64,000 bases of DNA from Agrostemma githago (GCA_958450325.1 OY288247.1:12390429-12454428), one strand, 5' to 3'. Counted from the stretch's first letter, positions 24,046-35,408 are shown. A program made the numbers and translations. The notes: generated from the letters alone by a model not told the origin.

Positions 24046-24733
24046 TGTTCCGGTATTGGAATCAATTAACCCGACTTGGAATTCGGGTCTGTGATGTTCA
24101 ATGTTGCTTTGAATGATGATCGGACAATCTTGTCAACCTCTCCTTCCTCTTACTCCACTAATCAGACCTTCCCGGCGGAATGGGCCTGCTCCCTGCACAC
24201 AGAACGCACAGGGCCTCGGAGATTGTCCGAGGAAACCCTCTCCGATGCCTAAGTCAGTCCGTGAATGCCTTAATGAACCTAGCTCGTGAGGAGCTAGATG
24301 GCGTTTTTAGAGTGAGAGTCTAGAGAGAGAAAATCCAACCTCTTTCTTGTGGGAAATGGAAGAGTATTTATACCTTCCCACAAGAGAGGGAAGTAGAAGG
24401 AGGATGGGTGGATGAGGGGGTGACAAGTGGCTTCACCTCATCCACCCATTCTCATTTACCTTAGGCGAAACGACGAGGAGGTCCCTTGGTGGTCCCTGCC
24501 CTGCCTGCGGAGATTTCCCCCAGAGGACAGGCGGGTAGGGGTTATGTGAAGGCTGGGTTGAGCAGGCCGCATCGCCCTGCCGGGCAGGCGGTCGTCTGAA
24601 GTTGTCCCCAGTGGGTTCTCTTTTTAGTGATTTTGCTCCGATTGTCTGCCAGGTTGGTTCCCGGGCTCCTTGGGTTGGGTCTTCTGGGGGCCTGCTTAGC
24701 AGGCGGCCCGGAGCAGGCTACCGACCCTCATCA
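24046..24733 (-). repeat. Element B LTR, left copy
   Basis: In element orientation it runs TGATGAGGGTCGG...CCGGAACA. A minus-strand TATAAATA lies at 24365-24372. It serves as the 3' LTR of element B and also as the 5' LTR of the truncated leader unit beside it. Confidence 0.9.
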
Positions 24734-25018
24734 ATTGGCCCTCGCAAGCTGGGGGGAGCAAGGCTTCCCTCCGGCTGGTGACTTTTGCTCAGATGGAGGG
24801 AGGTTGACTTGTTTTTGGTTTCACTGCTGCATTTAATGCGTTTGTACTTTCCCGAGGAAAGAAGCGTTAATTGCATTGGGTATGCAAAGAGTTGAGAGAT
24901 CTTTTAGCAATGATTACTCCTCATGCTTGGTGGATTTTCGGGTAGTGTGATGGCTTCACTATTGGTGTCATTCCCTGCCAAGATGGTTGGGATGCCATTT
25001 AATGCTTCATTTCCCTTG

Positions 25019-25026
25019 TATAAATT
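25019..25026 (+). promoter_or_regulatory. TATA box for the 194-codon antisense ORF
   Basis: TATAAATT in the context cccttgtataaattctgg, 62 bp before the ATG at 25088. Confidence 0.45.
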
Positions 25027-25087
25027 CTGGGTCTCTTTGCCATTTTGATAATTCATCCTCAATTCTTACAATTTTCTTTGTTAAATC

Positions 25088-25672
25088 ATGGCTTGGATCA
25101 AGAAATCTGTTACTCGCCATGGAGTTCGCACTGTTACCTTCCTCTTCAAGGGGTTCTGGCGGCTAAGGTATGCCCGGGCAGCTTTTCGGGCCCTTCGCCG
25201 CAGCCGACGTTCACGGCCCTTTCCTCGCCGGAATGTCCGAAAGGCTCCTATTAGGGGAGGCAAGCGCCCAAGAAGGTCCTCGCCCCCTGGTGTTCCCAGG
25301 TTCAAGCGCTGCCTTCAAGGAGGAGGGTGTTTTGATCGGGGTTGCCATGAGTGTTTCCCATGGCTGCACCCTGAACAGTTCGACCCCGACTGTTTTGACG
25401 CAGACTCTTCTCTGGGGTTAGGCCCTTCCTCTCCAGTGAAGAAAACGGGCTGTGGCACTGGTGACGACCTCCAGACAGTTCCCTATGGCAGGGACTGGGA
25501 CGTCAGCAGCCGGGACTCTGGAGACAGTGAGGGTCTGGGCTGCTCGAGTGACAGAGACGAGGACGGACTCCCTGACGATCCCTTCAAGGACTCCTCTGAC
25601 TGGGATTGGGGATCTGACATAGGAGACCAGGGCAGCCCTGGGGACTACTCCCCGGACTTAGATGATGATTAG
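25088..25672 (+). CDS. 194-aa basic/acidic antisense ORF of element B, function unknown
   Basis: An open frame from ATG 25088 to TAG 25670-25672 sits between the left LTR and the larger antisense gene, opposite to gag-pol. The first third (to about residue 75) is strongly basic, with Arg-rich runs such as RRSRRSRPFPRRNVRK. The middle has several Cys (CFDRGCHEC) and the C-terminal 60 residues are strongly acidic (ending YSPDLDDD). There is no signal peptide and I recognise no family. The strongly polarised charge and the TATA box 62 bp upstream argue that it is more than a chance frame, but this is inference. A basic N-terminus could bind nucleic acid. Confidence 0.5.
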   Translation: MAWIKKSVTRHGVRTVTFLFKGFWRLRYARAAFRALRRSRRSRPFPRRNVRKAPIRGGKRPRRSSPPGVPRFKRCLQGGGCFDRGCHECFPWLHPEQFDPDCFDADSSLGLGPSSPVKKTGCGTGDDLQTVPYGRDWDVSSRDSGDSEGLGCSSDRDEDGLPDDPFKDSSDWDWGSDIGDQGSPGDYSPDLDDD

Positions 25673-25999
25673 GTCTGCTTGCAGGTTGCAGGCGTGTTGA
25701 GCCGGAAATCCAGGCTCCTTTTGTATTTTCTTTCTTTGCTAAGTATGACATGTAACTTGTCCATTTTCCTTCAAAGTTAATGAAAAATCCGAGCGGCTTT
25801 GTTACTTGTTGTTTGTTGTGCCTCTTTTTTTTTTTGAATGCGGGGATGACGTCGTTAGGTGACTATCCCTCTGACACTTTTTGTTTTTTCGAGGCCCTTC
25901 TTGGGAAGGGGTGAGTGGATCGTGTTCAAAGCACGACACGTGGGGTAGTTTGTTGGGGATGTATTGTCAGAGAGGCGGCCCTTTTGGCTTCCTGGGCTT

Positions 26000-26007
26000 T
26001 ATATAAG
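26000..26007 (+). promoter_or_regulatory. TATA box for element B antisense gene
   Basis: TATATAAG in the context gggctttatataagccctt, about 210 bp upstream of the ATG at 26220. The surrounding gggctt/aagccc is a short palindrome. Confidence 0.55.
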
Positions 26008-26219
26008 CCCTTCTCCACCTTTATTTCCTTCTTTCGCATTTTTTCGAAATTTGAATCCCCTTTCATACTTCCAAACAGTCTTTGCTGCTGAGAACTTCAT
26101 AAGATCAAGGAGCGCCCACTATCACATTTTCCGGCGACGACCATCGTTCTAGGTTAGAATCTCTCTTTAAATCCTCGCCTTTTTTCCTTTTCCTCAATAC
26201 TTTTTCTTCATAAACCAAC

Positions 26220-28588
26220 ATGTCTCGCGTTCGTGCTCTCTCTTTTGGTCCACTGCCTGAGAGGACTGAAGGTAGAGATGGGAGTAGACGTGACCTAGCC
26301 TCCTCTTCTGGGGTTGGGCCCAGTGAGGAGGACCGCCTTGAAAGAGGGAGAGGTGCTGAATCCCCCGAACCTGCTCCCTTCGACGTCGTTGATTCTGATG
26401 ATGAGGCACTAGAGGTGGACCCCTCCACGATTGTCGGCCCCCTTATTCCCAGGGAGAAAGGGAGAACTTATTACCTAGACAAGAAAAAGTACTTGGTCCC
26501 TCTGGAAACCTACCCCGAAGGCAAGAACCGAGACCTAATTTTAGAAAGTAATGCTGCTGGGGAGATTGAGAAGTTTTATAATTTCGGGGAGGGATATACG
26601 GTCATAGTTCCAGGAGAGAGAGACACAGTATGCTGCCCCCCTGAAGGTTGTGTGGCTGTTTATCATAAAAGCCTGGAATTCGCCCTGCGATTCCCTCTTC
26701 ACCCTTTCCTGGAGGAGACCTTCAGGAGGATGAATATGGCCATAGCCGAACTGACTGCTTCAGCCATCAGGTCCCTGATAGCCTATACCTGGACCTGCCT
26801 TTTTCATGGTGAGGGGCCTTATATTGACGCCCTTCGTTTTATGGTTGGGCTGCAAATGGTGTTTTCGTCAGGGGGGATGGTTCCCCTGGGTACTGGTCCC
26901 TCCAGAGACAGAAAAAAATATGCCCTAGTCTGGCCGACTTTAAGTAGCCTGAAAGACTGGAAGAACAATTTCTTGTATGTACAAAGTGCTTCCAGGTGGC
27001 GGATTCCTAGGCACTTTAGGAATCATGTTCATACCCGCATGGAGACTCGCGAAGAGTATCATCCAGGCGTCGAAGGGAAGGCCCTGGAGGTAAAGCTGAG
27101 TGAGAAAGAAGAGATACTAGTCAAGAAGTTCGAGATTGTTGTGGATAAGTCTGGCGTTTGTGGCCCTGCTTTCTGTCTCCCTCACGCGGAGCTCATAGCC
27201 ACAGACGAATACTTGCTCCCATTGGGCCTGATCCCTAGCCTCGAAGGTAGTTTTATGGGGCTTTCGCCGGCGCAATTTCCCTGAGACTTTCATTTCTTTG
27301 CTTTTTTAGTTGACTGCCCTTTTTTCCTGCAGATTCCGCTTCTCGTCGTTGGACAAGGAAGCAGGTTAAGAGGCTAAGTTTGAGCGAAGAGTTTGTCATT
27401 GTTTCGAAGCGTCCTTCCCTTCCTTCAAATTTCAAGAAAGGGGAAAAAAGTTTAATGAGGCTCGTAAAGGATCTCTCTACTGGCCGGAGGCTCCCTCTTC
27501 CTCCACGACTGCCGTCGGCAAAGCCGGCGACTCCTTCCTCCAGTATCCAGGATGGGGAGGCTGAGGTTACCTCAGGGGCCACTCCTTCCCCTGGATGTAG
27601 GCAAGGTGACTCTCCAGCCGGGACTCGTATTTCCCAGGGATCGCGTCCAGCGAATTCTGAGGGGACTGGGGAGAGTGTTCCCCTGGAGCTGAGAAGGAAA
27701 AGGGATAGGGAGCCCTCAGGGACTACTCCTGTGGTGGACTTGGAGGCTGATGTTGATACTCCTGAGGCAAAACGCCCTGCTCGTGACATTCCGAGCACCC
27801 TTTTTCCGGAGGAAAATACGGAGTTTCACTATACTGCCGGCGACAGTGTAGACGTGTCGGGCCTGCTCTCCGATTCTGGTGCCGTTTTGGCCGACCGTTT
27901 TACTAAGTCTGTAACTTCAACATCCCACCAAGGAATTCAATATATCCAGCATACCCCCAAGGTGTTGCTGGCATCTGCTGAGCTGGCGGCTCTTAGCCGC
28001 CTGAGCGATGAAGAGCTGACTGTTACACCCGGGGCTCCCCATCCTGACCGTCTGGCTATGATGGAAAGGGATATAGCTTTGATAAATAATTTGAAAGATA
28101 AGCTGGCGAAGCAGGAGAGCGACCTAGAGAAGGCGAAGAATCAGGCAGGCCAGTGGAAGCTTCAAGGGGAGAAGGCTGTGAGGGAAGCATCCAAGTTTGA
28201 GGCTGCGCTGAAGGAGAGTCGCCTGGCGATGGAGCGAGCTTCCCTTTCTCTGGCTGAGATAGAGCACCTCAAAAGGAAGACAGCTGATTTGGAGGAACGT
28301 CTGCCCAAAGCTGATTCAATCCTTGAGCAGGACAAGAGTGAATGGAAGAAGGAAAAGGATGCCCTCGTGGAGGAGACCGATGCTGCGGTGGACGCAAGTT
28401 TTGTGAGCGGGGCCAACTCTTCCCTGGAGCTGGTGATGGAGGTGATCGGGGAGATGTTCCCTGTATTTGATGAAGAGGCCTTCCGAAATCTTAACTCTGC
28501 CAAAAACGAGGCTCGGGCGGCCAAACCTCCTGAGGCGGCTGCTGGTCCAAGCCCGGATGCTCATAATGTTTATATTTTCTTGAAATAA
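26220..28588 (+). CDS. Element B antisense gene: two-exon, 760-aa 'putative gypsy-type transposon' protein
   Basis: Exon 1 (26220-27246) and exon 2 (27333-28588) join in frame across an 86-bp intron with GT at 27247 and a pyrimidine-rich TTCCTGCAG acceptor ending at 27332. The joined frame has no stop before TAA at 28586-28588. Residues about 148-260 (FALRFPLHPFLEETFRRM, then LIAYTWTCLF) recall the Pfam family 'putative gypsy type transposon' (PF04195), from memory. The N-terminus is acidic and disordered. Residues about 586-693 form a long coiled coil with few prolines. Residues about 700-725 are hydrophobic. It is opposite to gag-pol, as known for Tat-clade antisense ORFs. The role is unknown. 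It is the only large intact reading frame in element B. Confidence 0.75.
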
Positions 28589-28757
28589 CTCTGTTCTTTG
28601 TGCTGAGCCTTGCTATGGCCAGTCGTCTGTAATATTTAGTTTCTTTGGATCTTTGTCTTGTTGTTTTTTGTGAAAACATTTTACTCTCCATGGATCTGCT
28701 ATGGAATGCTTTTTCTTGTTTCGGTTTGCTTTTTTCCTTCCTTAGAGTATGGCCTGA

Positions 28758-29400
28758 TCCAAGGTTGGGGGAATTACCCCCAGTCCTTGTTAGTTCTGCG
28801 TAGCTTGGCCTGATTCTGGCCTCTGGTTGAAGTCTAGGGGACCTGCCCCCTGCCTGCTTCTAGACAGGTAGGGAGGGTTTTTGCGTTTTTATACAAGGTT
28901 GGGGGAATTGCCCCCAGTCCTTGTTAGTTGTGCGTAGCCTGGCCTGTCCCTGGCCTCTGCTCGAAATCCAGGGGGCCTGCCCCCTGCCTGCCCAGAGGTA
29001 GACAGGGAGGGCTTTTGCGTTTTTTATACAAGGTTGGAGGAATTGCCCCCAGTCCTTGTTAGTTGTGCGTAGCCTGGCCTGTCCCTGGCCTCTGCTCGAA
29101 GTCCAGGGGGCCTGCCCAGAGGTAGGCAGGGAGGGCTTTTGCGTTTTTTATACAAGGTTGGAGGAATTGCCCCCAGTCCTTGTTAGTTGTGCGTAGCCTG
29201 GCCTGTCCCTGGCCTCTGCTCGAAGTCCAGGGGGCCTGCCCCCTGCCTGCCCAGAGGTAGGCAGGGAGGGCTTTTGCGTTTTTTATACAAGGTTGGAGGA
29301 ATTGCCCCCAGACCTTGTTAGTTCGGCATGTGAGGCCTGCTCCTTTCCTGCCCAGAGGTAGGTAGAGGGGTTTAGAATTTTGTTGGGGGTCCATTTTCCT
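28758..29400. repeat. 135-bp tandem array in element B 3' region
   Basis: About five copies start with aaggttgg at 28760, 28895, 29030, 29154 and 29289. The spacing is 135, 135, 124 and 135 bp, one unit having an 11-bp deletion; the first and last units are the most diverged. Each holds gttgg.ggaattgcccccagtcc. The array lies between the convergent ends of the antisense gene and integrase. The frame 29412-29059 across it is an artefact of the repeat. Confidence 0.88.
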
Positions 29401-29606
29401 TGGTTCTGGCAACAGGGGGGCCTCCCCCTATTGCCCCCTGCTCGTTTGTGTGTGAGAGCGCAAGTTTAAACAGACAACGAGTATGAACTCTTGAGCTTTA
29501 TATAAAAAAACTTGTTTAAACATAAGGGTGGTCGGAGCCGTCGACATTCCATTCTGATCGTTCTCCGCCAGTACTTTTCTAAAGACGAGATTTTCCTAAG
29601 ACTCGG

Positions 29607-30914
29607 CTAAACATAGTATCTTTTCAGGGTGTCGGCGTTCCAGTGTGCGCCCAGCTCCTGGCCTTCTGGGTTGGCGATTTTGTATGTGACTGTTCCCAAA
29701 ATCTGGGTCACCTGATATGGGCCTTCCCAGTTGGCACTTAGTTTGCCATGCTCCCTGGATCTTCCTACAGCCTGCGTCTTTCTCAGTACTAGGTCGCCTA
29801 TTTGGAACCTTCTCTCATGTACCCTTTTGTTGTATGTCTTTCTCATTCTTTGCTGATAGGCGGCTATGTTGATGCTGGCCTCTTCCCTGACTTCATGGAC
29901 CAGGTCTAGGGCTTCGACCATTACTGCATCATTGTTAGCTCTGTTGTACTGCTGAGACCGTAGGGTAGGAACTCGTACTTTGATGGGTAATAAAGCTTCT
30001 GCTCCATACACCAGGCCAAATGGTGTCTGACATGTTGATTCCTTTCTGGTGGTCCTTATTGACCAAAGTATACTTGGTAGCTTGTCTGCCCACCTACCTT
30101 TGAGATCATCCACCATCTTTTTGAGCCCATTTAGGATCTGCTTGTTGGCGGCCTCGGCCTGCCCATTGGTTTGTGGGTGGCAGACGGCAGAGTAGGCGAC
30201 TGTTATTTCATGCCCTTCCAGCCAGGCTCTTACTGGGTCATTATCAAACTGCCCCCCATGATCAAATACTAGCATTTTTGGCAGGCCGAATCTGGTTATG
30301 ATGTTTCTCCAGATGACCTTTCTGACTGCAGGTTCAGTGATGTTTGGGACTGCCTCAGCCTCAACCCACTTTGTAAAGTAGTCAATCACCACGATAAGAA
30401 ACTTCCGTCCTCCCGTGGCCGCAGTAAAGGGGTCCAGTATGTCCATCCCCCATTGAGCAAAAGGAATGGGAGACAGAATTGGCTTGAGCTCTTGGGCTGG
30501 GGCATGAATTGATGGGGCGAAGAGTTGGCATTTTCTGCATTTCCGGGTTAAGTTCCTTGCATCTGCTAACATGGTAGGCCAATAGTAGCCTGCCCTTAGG
30601 GCTTTGTGGGCCAACGATCTTCCTCCAATGTGATGCCCGCAGATTCCTGAGTGGATGTCATCCAAAACTTCAGCGGCCTGCTCTGCCCTCAGGCATCTGA
30701 GCAGGGGGAAAGTGAAGGATTTTTTGTATAGCTCTTCATCAATTATTACGAACCATGCTGCTTTGGTCTGTACTTTCCTTTTTTGCACTGGATCAGACGG
30801 TAGGGTGCCATATTTTTTTAACTGAATGAGGGGGGTCATCCAGTTTTCCTGTTCCTCTTCGATGATGTTGACTGCCTGACAGGTAGCAGTGGATTTCTCC
30901 TGCAAAACATCTAC
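29607..30914 (-). pseudogene. Element B integrase
   Basis: The minus-strand frame has the zinc-binding HHCC region (HIGGRSLAHK, then CRKCQ) and the catalytic core with the first D in FAQWGMDIL, the second D in MLVFDHGGQF, and E in NGQAEAANK. The Gypsy C-terminal motifs GDLVLRK and NWEGPYQV follow, ending LKRYYV. The domain is complete, with no stops between 30905 and 29607. The frame upstream is cut by TAG at 30915-30917 and at 31068-31070. Integrase would insert element cDNA; here it cannot be made as part of the polyprotein. Confidence 0.88.
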
Positions 30915-32288
30915 CTAAACTGACCTCCTTATGTCCTGTAGGCTAGAGCTGGCCAGTTTTGACAGGGCGTCGCCCCGATTATTCTGTGACCGGGGTATTT
31001 GCCCGACTTCGTAGAATTTTAGGTTTGACAGTCCCTGCTTCACCTTTTCTAGGTAGGCGGCCATGGCCTAGTCCCTAGCTTCATATTCTCCGTTGATTTG
31101 ATTGGCAATGAGCTGGGAGTCAGTTGCTAGTATAATCCGCTCTGCGCCCGCTGCCTTAGCTAGATTTATCCCTGCAAGTACGACCTCATATTCCGCCTCG
31201 TTGTTCGATGCAAGGAATGTGAATCTGAGCGCATGCTCAAAATCCACTCCTTCAGGGCTGGTCAGTACGACACCCGCCCCTGCACCATTGGCCGTTGAGG
31301 ACCCGTCAGTGTATACTATCCATTCTCCGGCGGGGGGTTCCTCTTCCCCCGAATGTGAACATTCAGCCAGGAAGTCCGCCAGGGCCTGTGCCTTGATGAC
31401 TGTCCTGGGTTGGTATGATATCCCAAGTCCGCTTAACTCAATTGCCCATTTTAGCAGCCTCCCCGATTTTTCAAATTTTTCCAATATCTTTTCTAGTGGC
31501 TGGTCGGTGAGGACCACAACAGCGTGCGCGTCGAAGAAGGGCCTGAGTTTTCTAGCTGCTATGACGACTGCGTAGGCGGCTTTTTCTACCAAAGGATAGT
31601 TTCTTTCAACTACCCCCAGGGCGTGACTTACAAAGTAGATGGGCTGCTGTGAGCCTGCTTCTTCTTTCAGGATGACTGCACTTACCGTTGAATTGGTGAC
31701 AGCAACGTATAGGTATAGTTTTTCTCCTGCTGCTGGTCTCGCCAAGGTAGGGAGCTTTTTCAGATGTTCCTTCAATTGTTCGAAGGCTTTCTTTTGCTCA
31801 TCCTCCCATTTGAACTGTTTATTGCCTTTCAACACTTTGAAGAAAGGGGTCGACTTGTCTGCTGATCTGGCGATGAAGCGAGCCAGGGCAGCCATCCTGC
31901 CTGTGAGCCGTTGAATGTCCCTTATGGTCTTAGGCTCTGGGAGGTCCAAGACTGCCTGAATCTTCTCGGGATTGGCGTCTATTCCTCTGGAGCTCACTAA
32001 GAATCCTAAGAATTTGCCAGATCGGACTCCGAACGTGCACTTTTTTGGATTCAACTTCATTTTGTAGGAGCGCAGGGAGGAGAATGTTTCTTGCAGGTCC
32101 ATCAGGTGCTCCCTGTCTCCTTTGCTTTTGACAATTGCATCATCGACATAGGCTTCCAAGTTTCTCCCCTTTTGATTTTCAAAGACCTTGTCTACCAATC
32201 GCTGATAGGTGGCGCCTGCATTCTTCAGTCCAAATGGCATCATTTTATACATGTACGTTCCATGGCTGGTTATGAAGGCGCACCTCAC
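30915..32288 (-). pseudogene. Element B reverse transcriptase (C-terminal part) and RNase H
   Basis: This begins in the RT palm (CAFITSHGTYMYKMMPFGL) with YVDD at 32139-32150, then LNPKKCTFG and the thumb. RNase H follows, with VYTDGSS near 31310 and NNEAEYE and ILATDSQLI motifs supplying acidic residues. TAG at 31068-31070 interrupts it after NGEYEARD, and the reading frame continues beyond to a second TAG at 30915-30917. The sequence between the two stops (SNLKFYEVGQIPRSQNN) is normal RNase H tail, so only point changes separate the pieces. Confidence 0.88.
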
Positions 32289-32585
32289 CCTATCAGGCTG
32301 TCAGAGGTAAACTTGATGGTACCCTGAGAATGCATCCAGAAAACTCAACGTGGTATATCCACTAGTGACATCTACCAGTTGGTCTATTCTGGGCAGGGGG
32401 TAGCAGTCCTTTGGGCAGGCTTTGTTAAGATTTGTGAAGTTTACGCACATTCTCCATGTGCCTGATGACTTCTTCACCATCACAACGTTTGCCAACCCCT
32501 CAGGGTAATCACAGACTTCGATGAAATCTGCTTTCAAGAGTTTTTCTATCTCCTCTTTTATCGCCGCGTCTTTTTCTGCGGACAT
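32289..32585 (-). pseudogene. Element B reverse transcriptase, N-terminal part
   Basis: RT fingers and palm motifs VKKSSGTWRMCVNFTNLN, LPRIDQLVD and FLDAFSGYHQ lie here. TGA at 32301-32303 separates it from the next RT segment in the same frame, and TAA at 32592-32594 separates it from protease. Both are single-codon interruptions without a frameshift. Confidence 0.88.
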
Positions 32586-32591
32586 ATTTCT

Positions 32592-34202
32592 TTATTTCTG
32601 CTTTACAGGGTGGGCCTCCGGATTAACATTCAGCTTGTGAACAATAAAAGCCGGGTCGACCCCTGGCATCTCATCTGCTGAGTAGGCAAATACGTCCCTG
32701 TTTTCTCTCAAGACTGCGATCAACTCTTTCTGGTAGGACTCCTCTAGGTCGGCCCCTATGAGGACCTGCCTCCCTGGTTCTAAGTCCACCAGCATGCTTT
32801 CCCCTTCAGGTTCCAGGTGGGCTGCTGTTTGCTGAACAGCCGGGATTTCACCCTCCCTGCTGGGGGAACTTTTGGCTTTTCGTTTTCCCTTTCTTTCTGT
32901 TTCATGGGCTTGCAGGGCCACGGAATAGCAATGTCTGGCTGACTCCTGATCCCCGTGAACCTTTCCTTCCATGCCAAAGTCTGTCACATAGGCTATGGTG
33001 AGGGCCCTGATTGATACGGCGGCTTCGATTTCGTCCAGGGTGGCCCACCCTATCAGGGCGTTGTATGCAGACTTTGCATCCACCACAACAAATGACGCCC
33101 TGACATTCCTGGCAGAGGCCCCTTCCCCGAACGTTACCGGTAAGTCGATAATCCCCATGGGAAGTATGCCTGCCCCACTGAACCCATACAGAGATCCAGG
33201 GGCCGGCTTAAGGTGTCTTTTTTCTAAGTTCATTCTTTCAAAGGCGTCCTTGTACAAGAGGTTTGTGTAGGCGCCAGTGTCCACCATGCATCTCTTGACA
33301 ATGTGATTGCTAATCTCAAGAGTTAAGACCAAATGATCACTGTGTGGGTATATTACTCTCCCTGCGTCCTCAGGGGTGATGCTCAGGGTCGTGCCCCTCG
33401 GGCTTCCTGCCTTCTCGGCGTAGCAAATCTGGTTCCGTAATTCGCGGATCTGCCTTTTCTGGCTTCGTCTGCTTGTTCGTCCCTCTGCATCCCCTGACAC
33501 TACATGAATTATCATGCGATTTTGGGCTGAACCTTCAGGCTTGTCTGCCGCCTCCTTTTGGGATTTGTTCCTCGCTGCATAGTTACTCAGCCAGCCGTTT
33601 CTTATGAGCTTTTCTATCTCGTCTTTTAAGTGTCGGCATTCTTCAGTGGTGTGGCCTATGCAATCATGGAACGTGCAGAATTTTTTAGGATCCCCCTTCG
33701 GACTGCGCGGCTTATTTGGGCGATTCCATTTTGCTGTTTCCTTCTCCAGCTCAAAGATCTCTGCCCTCGGCCTATTGAGGGTCGTGTAGCTGTCAAACCT
33801 TGGCTGGTAAGCTGTGCGCTCTTTCTTGGGGGTATCCCCCTCCTCTTTCTGCTTGCCTGGATCGTTCCTGCAACGTCCACCCTGCGGTCCCCCTTGCGGC
33901 CTTGCTTGGCCTGCAGGGGTGTCCGGCAGGCTGTGAAACTCTTCCTGCAGAATGAACCCTCCGGCAATTTTTCTGGCTTTGGCCAAGGTTTCGGGTTGGG
34001 CCCTGATCATCTGGTTCTTCATCTCCCCTGGGAGTAGGGAGATTGTCAGGGCGTAGGCAGCAGTTGAATCATCAATCTCCCTGACTTGTTGGTAGGACAC
34101 ATCGAATCTCTTTAGGTACTCCCTAACGCTCTCGCCCTTGTTCTGCTTCAGGGTCATAAGGTCAAAACGAGTGAGCCGTCTCCTTTTGTTCCCTACGTAT
34201 TG
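32592..34202 (-). pseudogene. Element B gag (C-terminal half) and protease
   Basis: Codons after a TAA at 34203-34205 continue the gag domain (GESVREYLKRFDVSYQQV). A zinc-binding motif CTFHDCIGHTTEEC spans about 33636-33677. Protease has the active-site triplet DTG at about 33273-33281 (MVDTGAYTNLL) and a GFSGAGILPMG flap-like segment. A Ser/Lys linker and the start of RT follow (ADEMPGVDPAFIVHKLNV). It is closed by TAA at 32592-32594. Confidence 0.85.
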
Positions 34203-35332
34203 TTAAAGGAATGCCTCGGCTAACTCTTTAAAGAAACTGATCGACCCCTGGCGAAGGTCTCTGAACCATCCCTGTTCAAGTTCTACAAGGGTGGTTGGGA
34301 AGATTTTGCACCATATTGCATCATCCACATCATACATGCCCATGTGACTTTCAAATGCCGCCATGTGGTCCTCTGGATCTGTAGTCCCGTCGAACTTGAC
34401 GGTGGGCATCTTGATCTTCGGGATGGGGTACTCTTGTACGTCAGGATGGAGAGGAGTCTTCGTGGGCCTGCCTACCACCCGTGACCTGCTTTCCCCAGAC
34501 TGGTTACCGTGAACATCCCACTGTCTAGGGGCCGGTTTCTTCGCACTGGGGGAACGGTGCTTTGGTGGTCGCCTGCTCGCTGCCTCGTCCTCCGTGTCAG
34601 GGGAGGGTTGCCTGGACCGCTTTCTCCGGGACTGACCGAGGTTGTCATCCTGGTGATACCTTGATTCGAGCGGCTGCCCCCGGTTAAGCCTAGACTGCAG
34701 GCTTTGAGACAGCCCTGGAGCTGGCTGTCCCTTTGCTGCTGGCGTTAACCTGGAAAAGACTCTGCCCTGCTTTTCTCCCAGGCGCTTAGACGCAGGCTCC
34801 CTGTGCCTCATTCGATCATGCAGTCCCTGAGACAGACCCCTCTTCTCCCGGGACGTTGACTCCATAGTGTGTATATAGAACGCCTGTTGTTGAGCAGGCG
34901 GTTCCTGGCTGCCTGCTGTGATACGCCTCTGTGCCTGTGCGTATACTTGAGCTATTCTCCTTGCCTTCCTCTAGGCGTTTCTGACGGCGGTTCGCTTCGT
35001 ACCCCCAGCCCCCTCTCTGCTTACTGAGCGGGGCTGTCTGGGGGTCGTTACGACCCTGCCTACTAGGTCTTCGGGGTGAATTCCTGGTTGAGCATTGCGG
35101 AGAAGAAGGCAGCTGTCTGTACCATCTGAGCTAGGGTTAAGTTCAGGGTGTGCCCTGGATGTGCCCCCTGCCCTGGTGCCACAGCTGTATTTGGCATGCC
35201 CATGAGACTGGTTCCCCCCACTCCCAGGATCGTGGCGGCAGGAGCTCTCTCCGGCTGCGGCATGCCGTATAGGGGGGTCACTGGTGGGACCGTCGGACCT
35301 ACCCCTACGCTAGTGTCAACAATCTCAGGCAT
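34203..35332 (-). pseudogene. Element B gag, N-terminal half
   Basis: The start is chosen at ATG 35332-35330 (MPEIVDTSVGV) because it follows the PBS and leader. The longer frame from 35449 begins inside the LTR. A 1-nt deletion near 35074 shifts the frame; the copy at 23667-24045 retains the base. The gag frame continues with TAG at 34971-34973 and is Ser/Arg-rich, then reaches the conserved KMPTVKFDGTTDPEDHM and AIWCKIFPTTL segments. TAA at 34203-34205 probably replaces Gln. Confidence 0.82.
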
Positions 35333-35408
35333 GATTGCTTCAATTGGATAGTTTTTGTATTTGGGAATGGTTGATTTTTGTGGGTAATTCGTGGATACAA
35401 CCAGATCT

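Noticed and set aside
28162..28691. Minus-strand frames overlapping the antisense gene
   Set aside because: Shadows of the coiled-coil coding region in 27333-28588.
29059..29412. 117-codon minus frame
   Set aside because: Made entirely of the 135-bp tandem repeat; the translation is itself repetitive.
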